Positions 23,481 through 35,179 of a DNA stretch of 64,000 bases are shown here, piece after piece. How positions within the stretch are numbered: the stretch's first letter is position 1; each line of letters begins with the position of its first letter. This DNA comes from Pachyseris speciosa. Its lineage: Eukaryota > Cnidaria > Anthozoa > Scleractinia > Pachyseridae. Below the pieces are notes generated by a model. The model made no database searches. It was not told the origin of the DNA and worked only from the letters and a program-made list of their open reading frames with translations. The DNA lies in assembly GCA_016490735.1 (NCBI GenBank), contig JAEMWC010000367.1, positions 299,501 to 363,500 on the forward strand, in the 5' to 3' direction. The position numbers were made by a program, and so were the translations under genes.

Positions 23481-23939
23481 ATGTTTTACAAACATGGTAA
23501 CGATTCTTGAAATTGCTCCCCCAATTTGAAGTGAGGGGAGGTTACTAACTCTAAAAATATTTAAAATGCATATCATTCCGTTTAATTCATAAGATTTGTC
23601 CAGAAGTTAACATATTTTATTAACTCAAAAAAATCAGGTGATATCCTTTTCTACACTTTTCAACTCGATTCATGCATTTAGAGAAAGGGGTTAGTGACAA
23701 AATAAACTTTGTAAACACAGTTAACGAAATCTGTAACAGAAGGTAGAGTAATCATAACTTTGGTTCATTTATTCGTTAACTGTCACAAAATCGGATTCTC
23801 TGAATGTACCGGAAATTCCTTTTTTGATTGTCGCAACGACCAAAAAAGCATTTGCCAGTTCAGTAAGACAGAGTTTGTCTGTTCTGTCTTTGTAAGTGTT
23901 TAGTACTGTAAGATTAATGAGCCTTTTTTGAATCTTTTC

Positions 23940-24345
23940 TTTCTTCAAGAGCTACTAAAACTCGACTTATGTCTAGAAGTTACCCTGAGAAAATGGTCGA
24001 ACAGATACTCTCAGAAGTTAACTACGCGGACAGACAGAAAAACAGCTCTAACACAGAAACAGAGAATGCACAAGAAACTTCCACCCTCCGTGACGCAATT
24101 TCAGACATCGTTAACATGTTTGGACACAATGGCTTTTAATACAAGAATAACCATTACTCAGAAAGATATTCAAGGAACCTCCCTTGATTTCTTATAGAAA
24201 AGGTAAATCGCATAAAGATATACCTCTTCAGTAAAGGCCGTGAACAACACAATGAGCACACAGCAGGAGTCGCGTCGGTCTGTCAACCCCATTTTGATCA
24301 CCGACAGTGGACTACAACTAAGTGTATGATTTGTAAAATTTATTC
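23940..24345 (+). pseudogene. Penelope-like element fragment, inverted partner
   Basis: Plus-strand pieces read SYPEKMVEQILSEVNYADRQ, then in another frame ALTQKQRMHKKLPPSVTQF, then KEPPLISYRKGKS. These fall in the expected order for the C-terminal part of a Penelope-like reverse transcriptase, but need frame changes. The 3' part mirrors 23279-23480 down to ACACTTAGTTG. Decayed copy. Confidence 0.6.
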
Positions 24346-24480
24346 CATCAGACGGGATCGAAAGGAGCCAATCATAAATTTTGAAAAATACAATTTCAAG
24401 TTACGTTCTAGAATGGCCGTTTGCCCCTACAAAGGACTGGATCTACCCACAATTCACCAGGAACTAATCATTAGCAAAAT

Positions 24481-24654
24481 GGCGTAATCACACTCCCTGA
24501 CGACAGTGAAACAATTATATCTCAATTCGCACATGATACCACTCTAATAGTCAACGACACTGAATCATTAACTGCAGGCATCTCGGTTATAAATTCCTCC
24601 AGCATACTCTCAGGGTTAAAATTGAACCAAAAGAAACCCAAGGCGTTATGTGTC
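24481..24654 (+). pseudogene. Non-LTR retrotransposon reverse transcriptase fragment
   Basis: A 58-codon stretch carries the reverse transcriptase catalytic region: ETIISQFAHDTTLIVNDTES, with FAHD where active enzymes have FADD, and then SGLKLNQKKPKA, the conserved motif following the palm. The changed catalytic residue and short length show a dead 5'- and 3'-truncated LINE of the CR1/L2 or related group. Confidence 0.7.
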
Positions 24655-24659
24655 TCGCT

Positions 24660-25375
24660 TTGTGATTTATTAAACGTGTTCCAATATAGCGGCTACATAC
24701 ATTCAGCGCTAGTTACATAACAATAAGCACGTGACGTGGTAAACACGTGATACTGTGACATCCCGCTTTCAATAAAAAAGGAAGAACGGCAAACACCATT
24801 TTTTTTAGCTTTCTAAAAGTTCATGCTTCAGGGGCACCCAACGAGCCAAATCAACCAAAAGATGTAGAAAGGAATTTTTAAGTACCTTGTGGTGTTTGAA
24901 GTTTGTTTGAAGTGATGTTTTCATAAGCTAGAAAAAGTTCATCTGTTCGGATTCCCTAGCTGAAAGTTTACTTGCCCGAAAATGTTAGGGAACAAAATCT
25001 TTCTTTGAGAAAATGCAAGCTGAAATGAACTTTCGACGACCTTTCTAAGGAGCTATTTTCTTTCCGAAAATGCTAGCTGACGTTTTTGACTGCCAAAAAC
25101 AGCAATTACGATCTTTCCGAAAACCTCAGGGGTTATGATTTCCCAATTGCGAATCTTTTAGGTCACGTTTTAGTTACGAAAATCCGAGTGCCCTCTTTAA
25201 TCGACGCCGAAAAGCCAAGGCGAATTACCCTCCACCGAACAGATATCGACCGAAACTTGTCGTTGATGCTTAATCGATGTCTTTAAAGTGTGTATCAAAA
25301 TTGCAACTTGTTTAAAGTGGTTATTCAATTAACGGTTCTCTGCAACTAACAAATGAACGTTCCTCAAGTTCTTTA
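24660..25375. other. Non-coding interval between retroelement fragments
   Basis: No supported feature. Contains CACGTGACGTGG and CACGTG words at about 24728-24750 and the repeated word GAAAATG(C/T)TAG near 24980-25075. Confidence 0.4.
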
Positions 25376-25379
25376 ATGT

Positions 25380-27425
25380 CTAAATGCTGTTTGTCTTGGA
25401 GGGCTTTGGAGTATTTGCAGGGGAACTAGGTTCTATACTGTCTCTTGCTGGCTGAACAGTTCCATTCTCAGGTCTTGATGGTGGTGTGACAACTTTAGGG
25501 ACTGCCATCAGGGGTGGATGTTGCGTATGGGGTGTCACATGGTCCGGCCTGAGGTGTGATCTTGTACACCGGTACACACCTGCTGTTTTGCTGTTCATAA
25601 CTATATACGACCTTGGTGCTTTTGCTGTTCTCACAACAGTGCCTGGTTCCCAGGTCTTGGTTTGGTGATCGAGGATTCTTATTGGCTGGCCTGGATGGAG
25701 TGGTTCTAGGGTTGGCCGTGCCTTAAGATTAAAATAGTGGCCTTGCTGCTCTTGTTGTCGTTGTAACTGTTCCCTAACTTGTGCTGAATCATCTGGAAGG
25801 TTTGCACGGTGGGACATAAGTAACAGTGTTCTGAACTTTCTCTTTGTTAGCAGCTCTGCTGGTGATCCCAGGTGGTGGTAGAGGGGTGTTGCTCTGTATG
25901 ATAGTAGGCCTATGTAAGGGTCTCCACCTTCCTCATCACAGTTCTCGAGTATGTTCTTCACTGTCTGTACAATGCATTCCGAAGATCCATTGGCTTGCAG
26001 ATAAAGTGGGGAACTGGCGATGTGCTCTATTCCATAAGAGGTGGTAAAATCTGCGAATTCCTTTGCACTGTACTGTGGACCATTGTCAGTTACTAACTGA
26101 CTGGAGATGCCGTACTCTGCGTATATGCTCCTAAGATGAGTGATAACGGCTGCGGAGGTCGTGCTTGAAACCTTTCGGATGGCTGGAAACTTGCTATACT
26201 GGTCTGAGACAAGGAGGTACTGGTGGCCCTTGAAGTCGAACAAATCAGAGTTTAACCTTTCCCAATGGTAACTTGGTTGTTCTGGCTGGAGAATTGGTTC
26301 TTTCTGTTGCTGGTGTTGGTGTCTTTGGCAAGGATTACACTATTGTACGAGACTGATGACAACTTTGGTGATGCCTGGCCAGAAAACGCAGGCTCTGGCT
26401 CGGAGCAGGCATTTCTCCTGACCCAGATACCCTTGATGAATGATTTCTAACATCTCCTGTCGAGGGGATGGCTGGATAACGATGCGATCACCCTTAAGTA
26501 TTAACCCATCTTCAATGGTTAACTCGTCTCGAAAGTTCCAGAAATCGTGCAATGCTTCTGGGCATTTTTCTCTCTTATATGGCCATCCTTTGTAATCCAT
26601 CTCTTTCAGTTTGCTCATGGTGAAAATCATGGACCGTCTCTTCCCGAATCTGCTGCGACCTGGTGACATGGTGTATGTCAAACTGAGGTAGCTGGTTGTT
26701 GCCAGATGTCGGTTGTGGTGAGATTCTTGACAAGGCATCAGCAATAGGTACTTCAGCACCTGGCGTTGGGGTCGAAATATCTGAGCACACCGAGGGTGGA
26801 CACTTCAGCTTTAACTGCATTAAATGCACAATCATGTTCTGGCCCGCACATATAGGCTACCTCTTTCTTAGTTAACTCACGGAGAGGAGCAGTAATGGTG
26901 GCTAGGGGGCCTGAGTACCGTGTGAGGTAGTTGACCAGGCCTAGGAAACTTTGAAGACTCTTGACATCTTCTGGTGATTGCATGTTTTGTATAGCTGAGA
27001 GTATCTATCTTACACTTTATTGGTGTGGTGTGCCTGTGGTATGGCTTGGCAGTTAGCTGCATTTCAACTATGGCTTTGTTACCATGTCCTTCCGACTGGA
27101 TATTATCAATCTCACCTGTACAGTTATTTGTGTCCTGACATTGTTCTGCAGTCAGAATCCCTGAGAAAACTCTTTCATCAGGGTCTTCTTCGGTCGGTCG
27201 ACCTGTTTGTACTCCTTTCCTTTGTGGCCTCTTTTCCCCTAATGCGGCTTACTTTTAGGCTTGTTTTTGCCTTTGCTCAATTCTCTTCTGCCAAGGGAAT
27301 TAACTTGGATGGGGTTTGTCATGGCCTGTAATTGGAGTTTAGTAGCTTCCTCTGTACGCGCGATTTCACGAGCCTTCTGAAATGTTACTTTGTTTCCTTC
27401 GGCTATACTGACATTTCGGTTATAA
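25380..27425 (-). pseudogene. Internally deleted Ty3/Gypsy retrotransposon (gag-pol remnants)
   Basis: Read from high to low coordinate, recognisable pieces are: a gag-like stretch (KVTFQKAREIARTEEATK, about 27415-27360); the start of the protease (PIKCKIDT, about 27020); an abrupt join to the reverse transcriptase connection (KSLQSFLGLVNYLTRY, 26983 on); RYFDPNA joined directly to PIADALSRISP, so RNase H is missing; the HHCC part of integrase, interrupted by TAG at 26342-26340; and the integrase core with D (VSDQYSKFP), D (VTDNGPQYS) and E (ANGSSE), ending at 25380. Most of protease and all of the polymerase palm are gone. No LTRs were found. It is a non-functional fossil inside the giant element. 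Confidence 0.85.
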
Positions 27426-27429
27426 CCAG

Positions 27430-27899
27430 AAGCACAGCAAGATGAAGCCTCAGGATTTGACTGCCCAGAAGAACCATGAAGTTTTCTCAGTAAATATCTC
27501 TCCCATGAAAAGGATGTTATACAATTATGTTATTTGCCGGCCTAAGTCGGTCCGTATTGGGAAAAACTGTGCCTGCAGCCTCGGGCCATACTCGAGACCG
27601 AAATGGACTTCACAACGCCAAACTTGCAATAATATTACTAAGCTACAACTTTGAAATTAAATTCGGATTTGTACTCAGTTGATTGTGTATACTCGCCATT
27701 TTCAGTAACTGTAACGATTTCAATCACACAACTTGTTTCTCCATCCACTTAACAACCATTCGTGGTTAATATAAACATCACTTACGCCATTTTTGAGCTT
27801 TGGCTTTGATGGAAATTCTCAATCGCTTCCAAGTTTAGCTAAATTAGCTTCAAAGTCGGCAGCGCTCCGTACTCGGGTTCCGGATACGCACTTTTCAAA
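27430..27899. other. Interior of the giant element, nothing recognised
   Basis: Sequence between the Gypsy remnant and the right decamer array. No supported coding content or repeat. Confidence 0.4.
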
Positions 27900-27909
27900 G
27901 AAATGAACC

Positions 27910-30900
27910 ATGTACGCCAGTGTATGACCATATATGCCCGTGTTTGGCCAAGTATGCCCGTGTATAGCCATGTACAACACTGTATGCCCATGTATGCCCG
28001 TGTATGGCCATGTATGAACGTGTATAGCCATGTACAACAGTGTATAGCCATGTATGCCCGTGTATAACCATGTAAGTGCGTGTATACTCGTGTACGCCCG
28101 TGTATGGCCATGTATACTTGTGTATGGCCGTGTATACCCGTGTACGCCCGTGTATGGCCATGTATACTTGTCTATGGCCATGTATTCCCGTGTACGCCCG
28201 TGTACGCCCGTGTATGGCCATGTATACCCGCGTATGTCCATGTATACTTGTGTATGGCTTTGTATGCCCGTGTATACCCGTGTACGCCCATGTATGGCTA
28301 TGTATACCCGTGTATGTCCATGTATACTTGTGTATGGCTATGTATGGCCATGTACGCCCGTGTATGGCCAAGTATGCCCGTGTATAGCCGTGTACGCCCG
28401 TGTATGGCCATGTATGCCCGTGTATAGCCATGTATGTCCGTGTATGGCCATGTATACTTGTGTATGGCCATGTATGCCCGTGTATAGCCGTCTACGCCCG
28501 TGTATGGCCATGTATACCCGTGTATGTCCATGTATACTTGTGTATGGCCATGTATGCCCGTGTATAGCCGTGTACGCCCGTGTATGGCAATATATGCCCG
28601 TGTATGGCCATGTATAGCCGTGTATGTCCATGTATACTTGTGTATGCCCGTGTACGCCTGTTTATGCCCATGTACGCCCATGTATGCCCGTGTATGGCCA
28701 TGTATGCCCGTGTATGGCCATGTATACTTGTGTATGGCCATGTATGCCCGTGTATAGCCGTGTACGCCCGTGTATGGCAATATATGCCCGTGTATGGCCA
28801 TGTATAGCCGTGTATGTCCATGTATACTTGTGTATGCCCGTGTACGCCTGTGTATGCCCATGTACGCCCATGTATGCCCGTGTATGGCCATGTATGCCCG
28901 TGTATGGCCGTGTACGCCTGTGTATGGCAAAATATGCCCGTGTATGGTCATGTATAGCCGTGTATGTCCATGTATACTTGTGTATGGCCATATAGGCCCG
29001 TGTATAGCCATGTATGTCCGTGTATGTCCATGTATACTTGTGTATGGCTATGTATGCACGTGTATACCCGTGTACGCCCGTGTATGGCTATGTATACCCG
29101 TGTATGTCCATGTATACTTGTGTATGGCTATGTATGGCCATGTACGCCCGTGTATGGCAATGTATGCCCATGTATGGCCATGTATAGCCGTGTATGTCCA
29201 TGTATACTTGTGTATGCCCGTGTACGCCTGTATATGCCCATGTACGCCCATGTATGCCCGTGTATGGTCATGTATACTTGTGTATGGCCATGTACGCCCG
29301 TGTATAGCCATGTATACTTGTGTATGGCCATGTATGCTCGTGTATAGCCGTGTACGCCCGTGTATGGCCATGTATAGCCGTGTATGTCCATGTATACTTG
29401 TGTATGGCTATGTATGCCCGTGTATAGCCGTGTACGCCCGTGTATGGCCATGTATGCCCGTGTATCGCCATGTATGTCCGTGTATGGCCATGTATACTTG
29501 TGTATGGCCATGTTTGCCCGTGTATAGCCGTCTACGCCCGTGTATGGCCATGTATACCCGTGTATGGCCATGTATACTTGCGTATGGCCATGTATGCCCG
29601 TGTATAGCCGTGTACGCCCGTGTATGGCAATATATGCCCGTGTATGGCCTTGTATAGCCGTGTATGTCCATGTATACTTGTGTATGCCCGTGTACGCCTG
29701 TGTATGCCCATGTACGCCCATGTATGCCCGTGTATGGCCATGTATGCCCGTGTATTGCCGTGTATGCCTGTGTATGGCAATGTAAGCCCGTGTATGGTCA
29801 TGTATAGCCGTGTATGTCCATGTATACTTGTGTATGGCCATATATGCCCGTGTATAGCCATGTATGTCCGTGTATGGCCATGTATACTGGTATATGGCCA
29901 TGTATGCCCGTGTGTAGCCGTGTACGCCCGTGTATGGCCATGTATGTCCGTGTATGGGCATGTATGCCCGTGTATAGCCGTGTACGCCCGTGTATGGCCA
30001 TGTATAGACGTGTATGTCCGTGTATACTTGTGTATGGCCATGTATGCCCGTGTGTAGCCGTGTACGCCCGTGTATGGCCATGTATGTCCGTGTATGGGCA
30101 TGTATGCCCGTGTATAGCCGTGTACGCCCGTGTATGGCAATGTATGCCCGTGTATGGCCATATATAGGCCTGTATGTCCATGTATACTTGTGCATGCCCG
30201 TGTACGCCTGTGTATGCCCATGTACGCTCATGTATGCCCGTGTATGGCGATGTATGCCCGTGTATGGCCGTGTACGCCTGTGTATGGCAATTTATGCCCG
30301 TGTATGGCCATGTATAGCCTTGTATGTCCATGTATACTTGTGTATGGCCATATATGCCCGTGTATAGCCATGTATGTCCGTGTATGGCCATGTATGCCCG
30401 TGTATGGCCGTGTACGCCTCTGTATGGCAATATATGCCCGTGTATGGCCATGTATAGCCGTGTATATCCGTGTATACTTGTGTATGGCCATGTATGCCGG
30501 TGTATAGCCGTGTACGCCCGTGTTTTGCCATGTATGCCCGTATATGGCCATGTATAGCCGTGTATGTCCATGTATACTTGTGTATGGCCATATATGCCCG
30601 TGTATAGCCATGTATGTCCGTGTATGGCCATGTATACCCGTGTATGTCCGTGTATACTTGTGTTTGGCCATGTATGCCCGTGTATTGCTGTGTACGCCCG
30701 TGTATGGCCATGTATGTCCGTGTATGGCCATGTATGCCCGTGTATAGCCGTGTACGCCCGTGTATGGCCATGTATACCCGTGTATGGCCACGTATAGCCG
30801 TGTATGTCGATGTATACTTGTGTATGCCCGTGTACGCCTGTGTATGCCCATGTACGCCCATGTATGCCCGTGTATGGCCATGTATGCCCGTGTATGGCCG

Positions 30901-31434
30901 TGTACGCCTGTGTATGGCAATGTATACCCGTGTATGGCCATGTATAGCCGTGTATGTCCATGTATACTTGTGTATGGCCATATATGCCCGTGTATAGCCA
31001 TGTATGTCCGTGTATGGCCATGTATACTGGTGTATGGCCATGTATGCCCGTGTATATTCGTGTACGCCCGTGTATGGCCATCTATACCCGTGTATGTCCG
31101 AGTATACTTGTGTATGGCCTTGTATGCCCGTGTATAGCCGTGTACGCCCGTGTATGGCCATGTATGTCCGTGTATGGGCATGTATGCCAGTGTATAGCCG
31201 TGTACGCCCGTGTATGGCAATGTATGCCCGTGTATGGCCATGTATAGGCGTGTATGCCCATGTATACTTGTGTATGCCCGTGTACGCCTGTGTATGCCCA
31301 TGTACGCCCATGTATGCCCGTGTATTGCCATGGATGCCCGTGTATGGCCGTGTACACCTGTGTATGCCCATGTACACCTGTGTATGCCTATGTAGGCCAG
31401 TGTATGGGCATGTATGGCCGTGTATACACATGTA
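27910..31434 (-). repeat. Decamer array, right arm (~352 units)
   Basis: The same 10 bp family as at 15402-18964 in reverse orientation: units such as TGTATGGCCA, TGTATGCCCG, TGTATACTTG. I could follow one continuous 10 bp register across the whole array with no insertion or deletion, although substitutions are frequent. Recurrent larger blocks exist, for example one built on TGTATGCCCGTGTACGCCTG at about 28640, 28830, 29680, 30820 and 31270. All six frames are largely open, on repeat grounds alone. Confidence 0.95.
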
Positions 31435-31507
31435 CTTTTATGGTACACCGTACTAGACCACGATAAACCACTATATGATACTTACACTACGTATCTACGC
31501 GGCCATG

Positions 31508-31825
31508 CCCGTTTCACCATGACAGAAGAAAAATGGTCTCCCTTGTTCTGGCTTTTATGGAACAATGAACAAGGATATCGATAAAGGGACGAGAAATTGT
31601 TGGCTCTTTAATCATTACTCACTTTGAACATTGACCTTCGCCGGAAATGGTGAGCCTTTTCGTGTTATATTTAATTATTAGTAATTTATTAACAACCCGT
31701 ACCAAGTAAGCTAGTTTATGAGAAGTAATGTTTCAGCTGTTTGTTTAAGTCTGAAGTTATTCTGTCATGTAGTTTACAGGTGTAGCTTTATATTTTGTTA
31801 GTCAAAGTACGCAAATGCATTTTAA
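31508..31825. other. Non-coding interval
   Basis: About 320 bp just outside the giant element. Nothing recognised. Confidence 0.4.
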
Positions 31826-32150
31826 AGCCGCGGCTACACGAGCGATTTCTTGCTTGCGATGGTGATGCGATTTTTTTAAAATTGTCGCGTCACCAGCGCG
31901 CAGTGAAAATCACCCGTGTAGCCACCCTCGCACGGATGATGCGACAGCTCAAAAAATCGCAGAAAAAGAATCGCGAGAAATTAAACTCATTCAATTTCTC
32001 GCGATTTTTTTCTTGCGACTTTTTACTTGTTGCGTTGCCAGTTCAAGGGTGGCTACACTTGCGATTTTCATCGCGCGCTGGTGACGCGATAAAATTGAAA
32101 AAATCGCATCACCATCGCAAGCAAAAAATCGCTCGTGTAGCCGCGGCTTG
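31826..32150. mobile_element. Palindromic MITE, CCGCGGCTACACGAGCGA ends
   Basis: AAGCCGCGGCTACACGAGCG at the left and its inverse at the right bound about 325 bp. The two halves fold on each other almost completely, meeting around AATTAAACTCATTCAATTTC. The copy at 22937 is the same family. Confidence 0.88.
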
Positions 32151-32934
32151 AGGGAGCAGATATTGGCGTATGGGAGTAACTGCAGAATACCACGCCACAT
32201 TGAGCCACATTGAGCCCCCAGGCATACCTCGGGTATTTGATCTGAAATTTGTCCCGCACGGTGGGGCATTTGACTATTAGCTAAACATTGGTCGGCAGTT
32301 GCCAGCTAAAAGGTTTCGCGCGTCTTTCACGCGCAAATATACATTCATTCACCACGGGAGCCACTTCACTCCCTTCACTTCAAGATTCTGCGTAAGTTTT
32401 CCGTTGTTTACTAAATATACAGTTGAAATCCCTTTATTTCAAGTTTGAGGTGCCGAAAAAAGAGATCAGAAAAGAGTTTTGGCGCACAAATGTTTGGATT
32501 TGTATGAAAAAGGTAAGCGATTTTAGAATAAAGTATTCATTATAAGCGAGGACCGTGCCAAAATGCTTCATGCAACAAGTGCTTTACTATAGATTTGCAC
32601 TTGATTTGCCCTTTTTGAGGCCCTGGCAGTGGGGTATTTGACCGTCTAAGCTGGAAACACAGCGGGGCATTTGCTCGAAATAAAAAAAAAAAAGTCAAAT
32701 TCCCGAGTGTATGCCCCGTGGGGGGGAGGTTTATGGGGGGGGGGGGTGGGGATGGGCGCTTTTGGAATTGACTGATACATTACTGATTGTCAGTGACTCT
32801 ATGGGTGTGTTCCTTTCGGAGAATCCAAAAACGAATTTATGATCCGAGATTCACCAGATTTCACGACCGAATGGAACACAAAATCCAAAAAAGGATTCTG
32901 TTACTATGGCAACCTAGCATATTCATTGAATTCT

Positions 32935-33142
32935 CAATCTCGCACCCAGAGTCCTTAGGCTCTTTGGCCAGCGGTTAGTCGCAGGAGAGACTTTGGGATA
33001 ATGGAAAAAAATGAAATTTTTTGATTGGCTGGCCCGTAATGCCTCTATTGTTTTACCCAGATTTTCTGGGAAAATGGCGGTCCATTATCCCAGAGTCTCT
33101 CCCGCTGACCAAAACAGCCTTAGGACTCTGGGTACGAGATTG
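32935..33142. mobile_element. MITE nested in the Harbinger element
   Basis: CAATCTCGCACCCAGAGTCC and GGACTCTGGGTACGAGATTG are inverted copies 208 bp apart, and GAATTC stands outside on both sides. Internal AGAGACTTTGGGATAATGG is mirrored by CCATTATCCCAGAGTCTCT. Confidence 0.82.
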
Positions 33143-34257
33143 TTGAATTCTTGGTTTTCACATTGCGTCATCAAAAGCTAAAACTCAAAAGTGAACAGAC
33201 TTTTGCATTTTTATCTTCGTCACATACAGTATAAGAATTCATATTAGAAATGTATCTGCTTCCATATTTTCAGCTCGGTAGCGTGCTTTGTTTTTAAAAT
33301 AGAGCAGTTTGAATTTGATAGTTTTTCACAGTGTGTGACACATCAGATGTCTGCCCACAAGCATATCACGTACATGAAAACATCGATTCGCCATGTGTTT
33401 TTTGAGGTTTTAAAATCCAATATGACAAGAGAACCGTCTATGTGAAAGTTTACAGGCTCAACAGAGCGAAGAAAGCCTTTGAGATAGCCAAAGTAAGTTC
33501 CAGATGTCTTTTTTTTCGTTTCGGGCCGCCATGTATGGCATTTCCATACTAAACCCTTATTTTGAGTGGTACATTTTGACCAATAACTCGAGTACGGGAC
33601 ATCGCACAGCCCTGAAGCTTGGGCATATTGTTTATTTACTTCTGACTTCTACAATATCTCAGTTTGTTTACTTTATCTATTGAATGGTTGACGATTTTAT
33701 TTTTTTACTTTTCTGACGTGTGTGTGACTGAAAACCAAGAATACAGCATCAAAACAAGTGACAAGCTCTCTTGTGCTTGACGAGGTATGTTCTCAATACT
33801 ATCATCACCTACCTCGTCAAGCACAGGAGAGCTCATCACTTGTTTTTCAAATGGCAACAATTGCATCCTGGCATTACTGGCACAGAATCAGGAAGAAAGG
33901 TGCGAGAATTGAAAATTATGTGGAGTCTACTGTGCCACAGTAGAGCTTGCAAACTTTCCGCAGTCACTTTCGAATGTCTAAGCGAACAGTCAACAGCTTG
34001 GAATGATTATAGCAGCTGTATGTGGTACACTGTACCTGCCATAATGCATCAGCTCAACCCACTTTGAAAGCAAGTACTTGTGTCTTGATGAGTCTACGGA
34101 AACCACGAAAGCCTTCAATCTGAGGCAGATAGATTTGATGTGACAAGGTGGAGTGCTTGTTGTGTTTATAAGCGAGTTTGTAAAGTGATTTGCCGTAAAT
34201 TTTTTCCAGCAATTTGTGGAGTTTTCTTCTGGTCAAAGGCTTACGGGAGGACGACAA

Positions 34258-34356
34258 ATCTGACAAGATCAAACTTTTTCCTGAAGCAATACGAGCGATC
34301 GATGGTTGTCATATACCCATCAATACCTATCATAAACAGGAAAAACCGCCGGTCAA
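34258..34356 (+). pseudogene. Harbinger transposase fragment
   Basis: A 33-codon open stretch containing IRAIDGCHIPINTYHKQ. In Harbinger nucleases (HARBI1 group) AIDGTHIPI carries the first aspartate of the DDE triad. Upstream codons in other frames (VYKRVCKVICRKFFPAI) resemble the helix-turn-helix region preceding it, so several frameshifts separate the parts. Non-functional. Confidence 0.65.
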
Positions 34357-35179
34357 TGAGATTAATTTCAAATCCACTGGTGAAAGGAATGGAGCAGATC
34401 ACAAATCCGAAAATCTGGATTTAGAATCGCGGATTTCAAATCCAGTGAATCTTTTCTCAGAAAGGATTCATTAGATTCAAAATCCAGATTTGGATTTGCC
34501 GAAAGGAATGCGAAATCCATTTTTAGAAAAAAATCTGTTTTTTGATTCTCCGAAAGGAACACACCCTATGTTGCAGTTCCAGGCATGGAGATCCAGTGGA
34601 GGGGGGGGGGGGGGGGGGGATGGGGACATGATACCCCGGAGAAACCTTATGAATTTTATTCTTCCCAAATGCCATTCCCTGGCTTTTGAGTCTTTTGGAC
34701 AGGGGCCAGGTATCAAGATTAAGGATTGGAAATTTTACTTTTATTAAATATATTTTTCAAAAATCTGACTGTTTAAAAGTGGAAACCAGTCTGGATCTGT
34801 GCCTCGGTTCAATTTTTATTTTCCTTTGTTTTGTGTTTATTATCATACATTACCATACACAAGAACAAGAGAAAATAAAAATTAAACTATAACAACTACA
34901 GTAAACTACAGTATATGTTGTGCTTCAATATTCTTGCCCTTGATTTAAATTACTTCTCCCTTTGTTTTAAACTAATTATCATGAATACATGAATTTTCAT
35001 CATAGTTATGAACACTACTTAAGTACAGTGTAGTAGTGAAAATAAAGGCTGAAAAAAAATCCAGCTTGTACTGGAGTTGACCATCTTCATTCTTTAATCT
35101 GTAACTCAGATATATGATATTCATATATGCACAGCCATTTATTCATCACTTGTGCGTTCAATACAAACCAGCAAAATGA

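Larger units (their letters stand above)
15337..31498. mobile_element. Giant (~16.2 kb) DNA transposon with decamer-array terminal inverted repeats
   Basis: The outer borders are inverted copies: GTACGTAGTGTAACTATC at 15342 and, on the other strand, ATACGTAGTGTAAGTATC at about 31494. Similarity runs on through CATATAGTGGTTTA. CGCGGCCATG stands directly outside in the same orientation on both sides (15327-15336 and 31498-31507), giving an 8-10 bp target duplication. The inner borders also match: GGTTCATTTC ends the left arm (18972) and its inverse GAAATGAACC begins the right arm (27900). Each arm is about 3.6 kb, almost all decamer repeats. The 8.9 kb interior holds the transposase-OTU gene and younger insertions. 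Superfamily uncertain; 8 bp duplications occur in KDZ and hAT elements. Confidence 0.8.
32803..34566 (+). mobile_element. PIF/Harbinger element, decayed (1.76 kb)
   Basis: Ends GGGTGTGTTCCTTTCGGAGA and TCTCCGAAAGGAACACACCC are exact inverted copies, flanked by TAT on both sides (3 bp, as in Harbinger). Near the right end the plus strand reads LFPEAIRAIDGCHIPI, the signature around the first catalytic aspartate of Harbinger DDE nucleases (AIDGxHIPI). The surrounding frame is broken and later catalytic motifs were not found. A nested MITE lies at 32935-33142, and a hairpin around ACCTCGTCAAGCAC at about 33770-33840. Confidence 0.82.

Noticed and set aside
15402..31434. CRISPR-like array
   Set aside because: There are no unique spacers; units are contiguous 10 bp repeats in a eukaryotic sequence.
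27895..31456. Long frames in the right decamer array
   Set aside because: Same reason as in the left array; the peptides are the same periodic string.
15327..31507. Simple large inverted duplication of a host satellite
   Set aside because: Less likely because of the direct repeat outside both ends and the matching single-copy borders, though not excluded without other copies.
34597..34620. Poly-glycine coding stretch near the G-run
   Set aside because: It is a simple G homopolymer just outside the Harbinger element and not coding.
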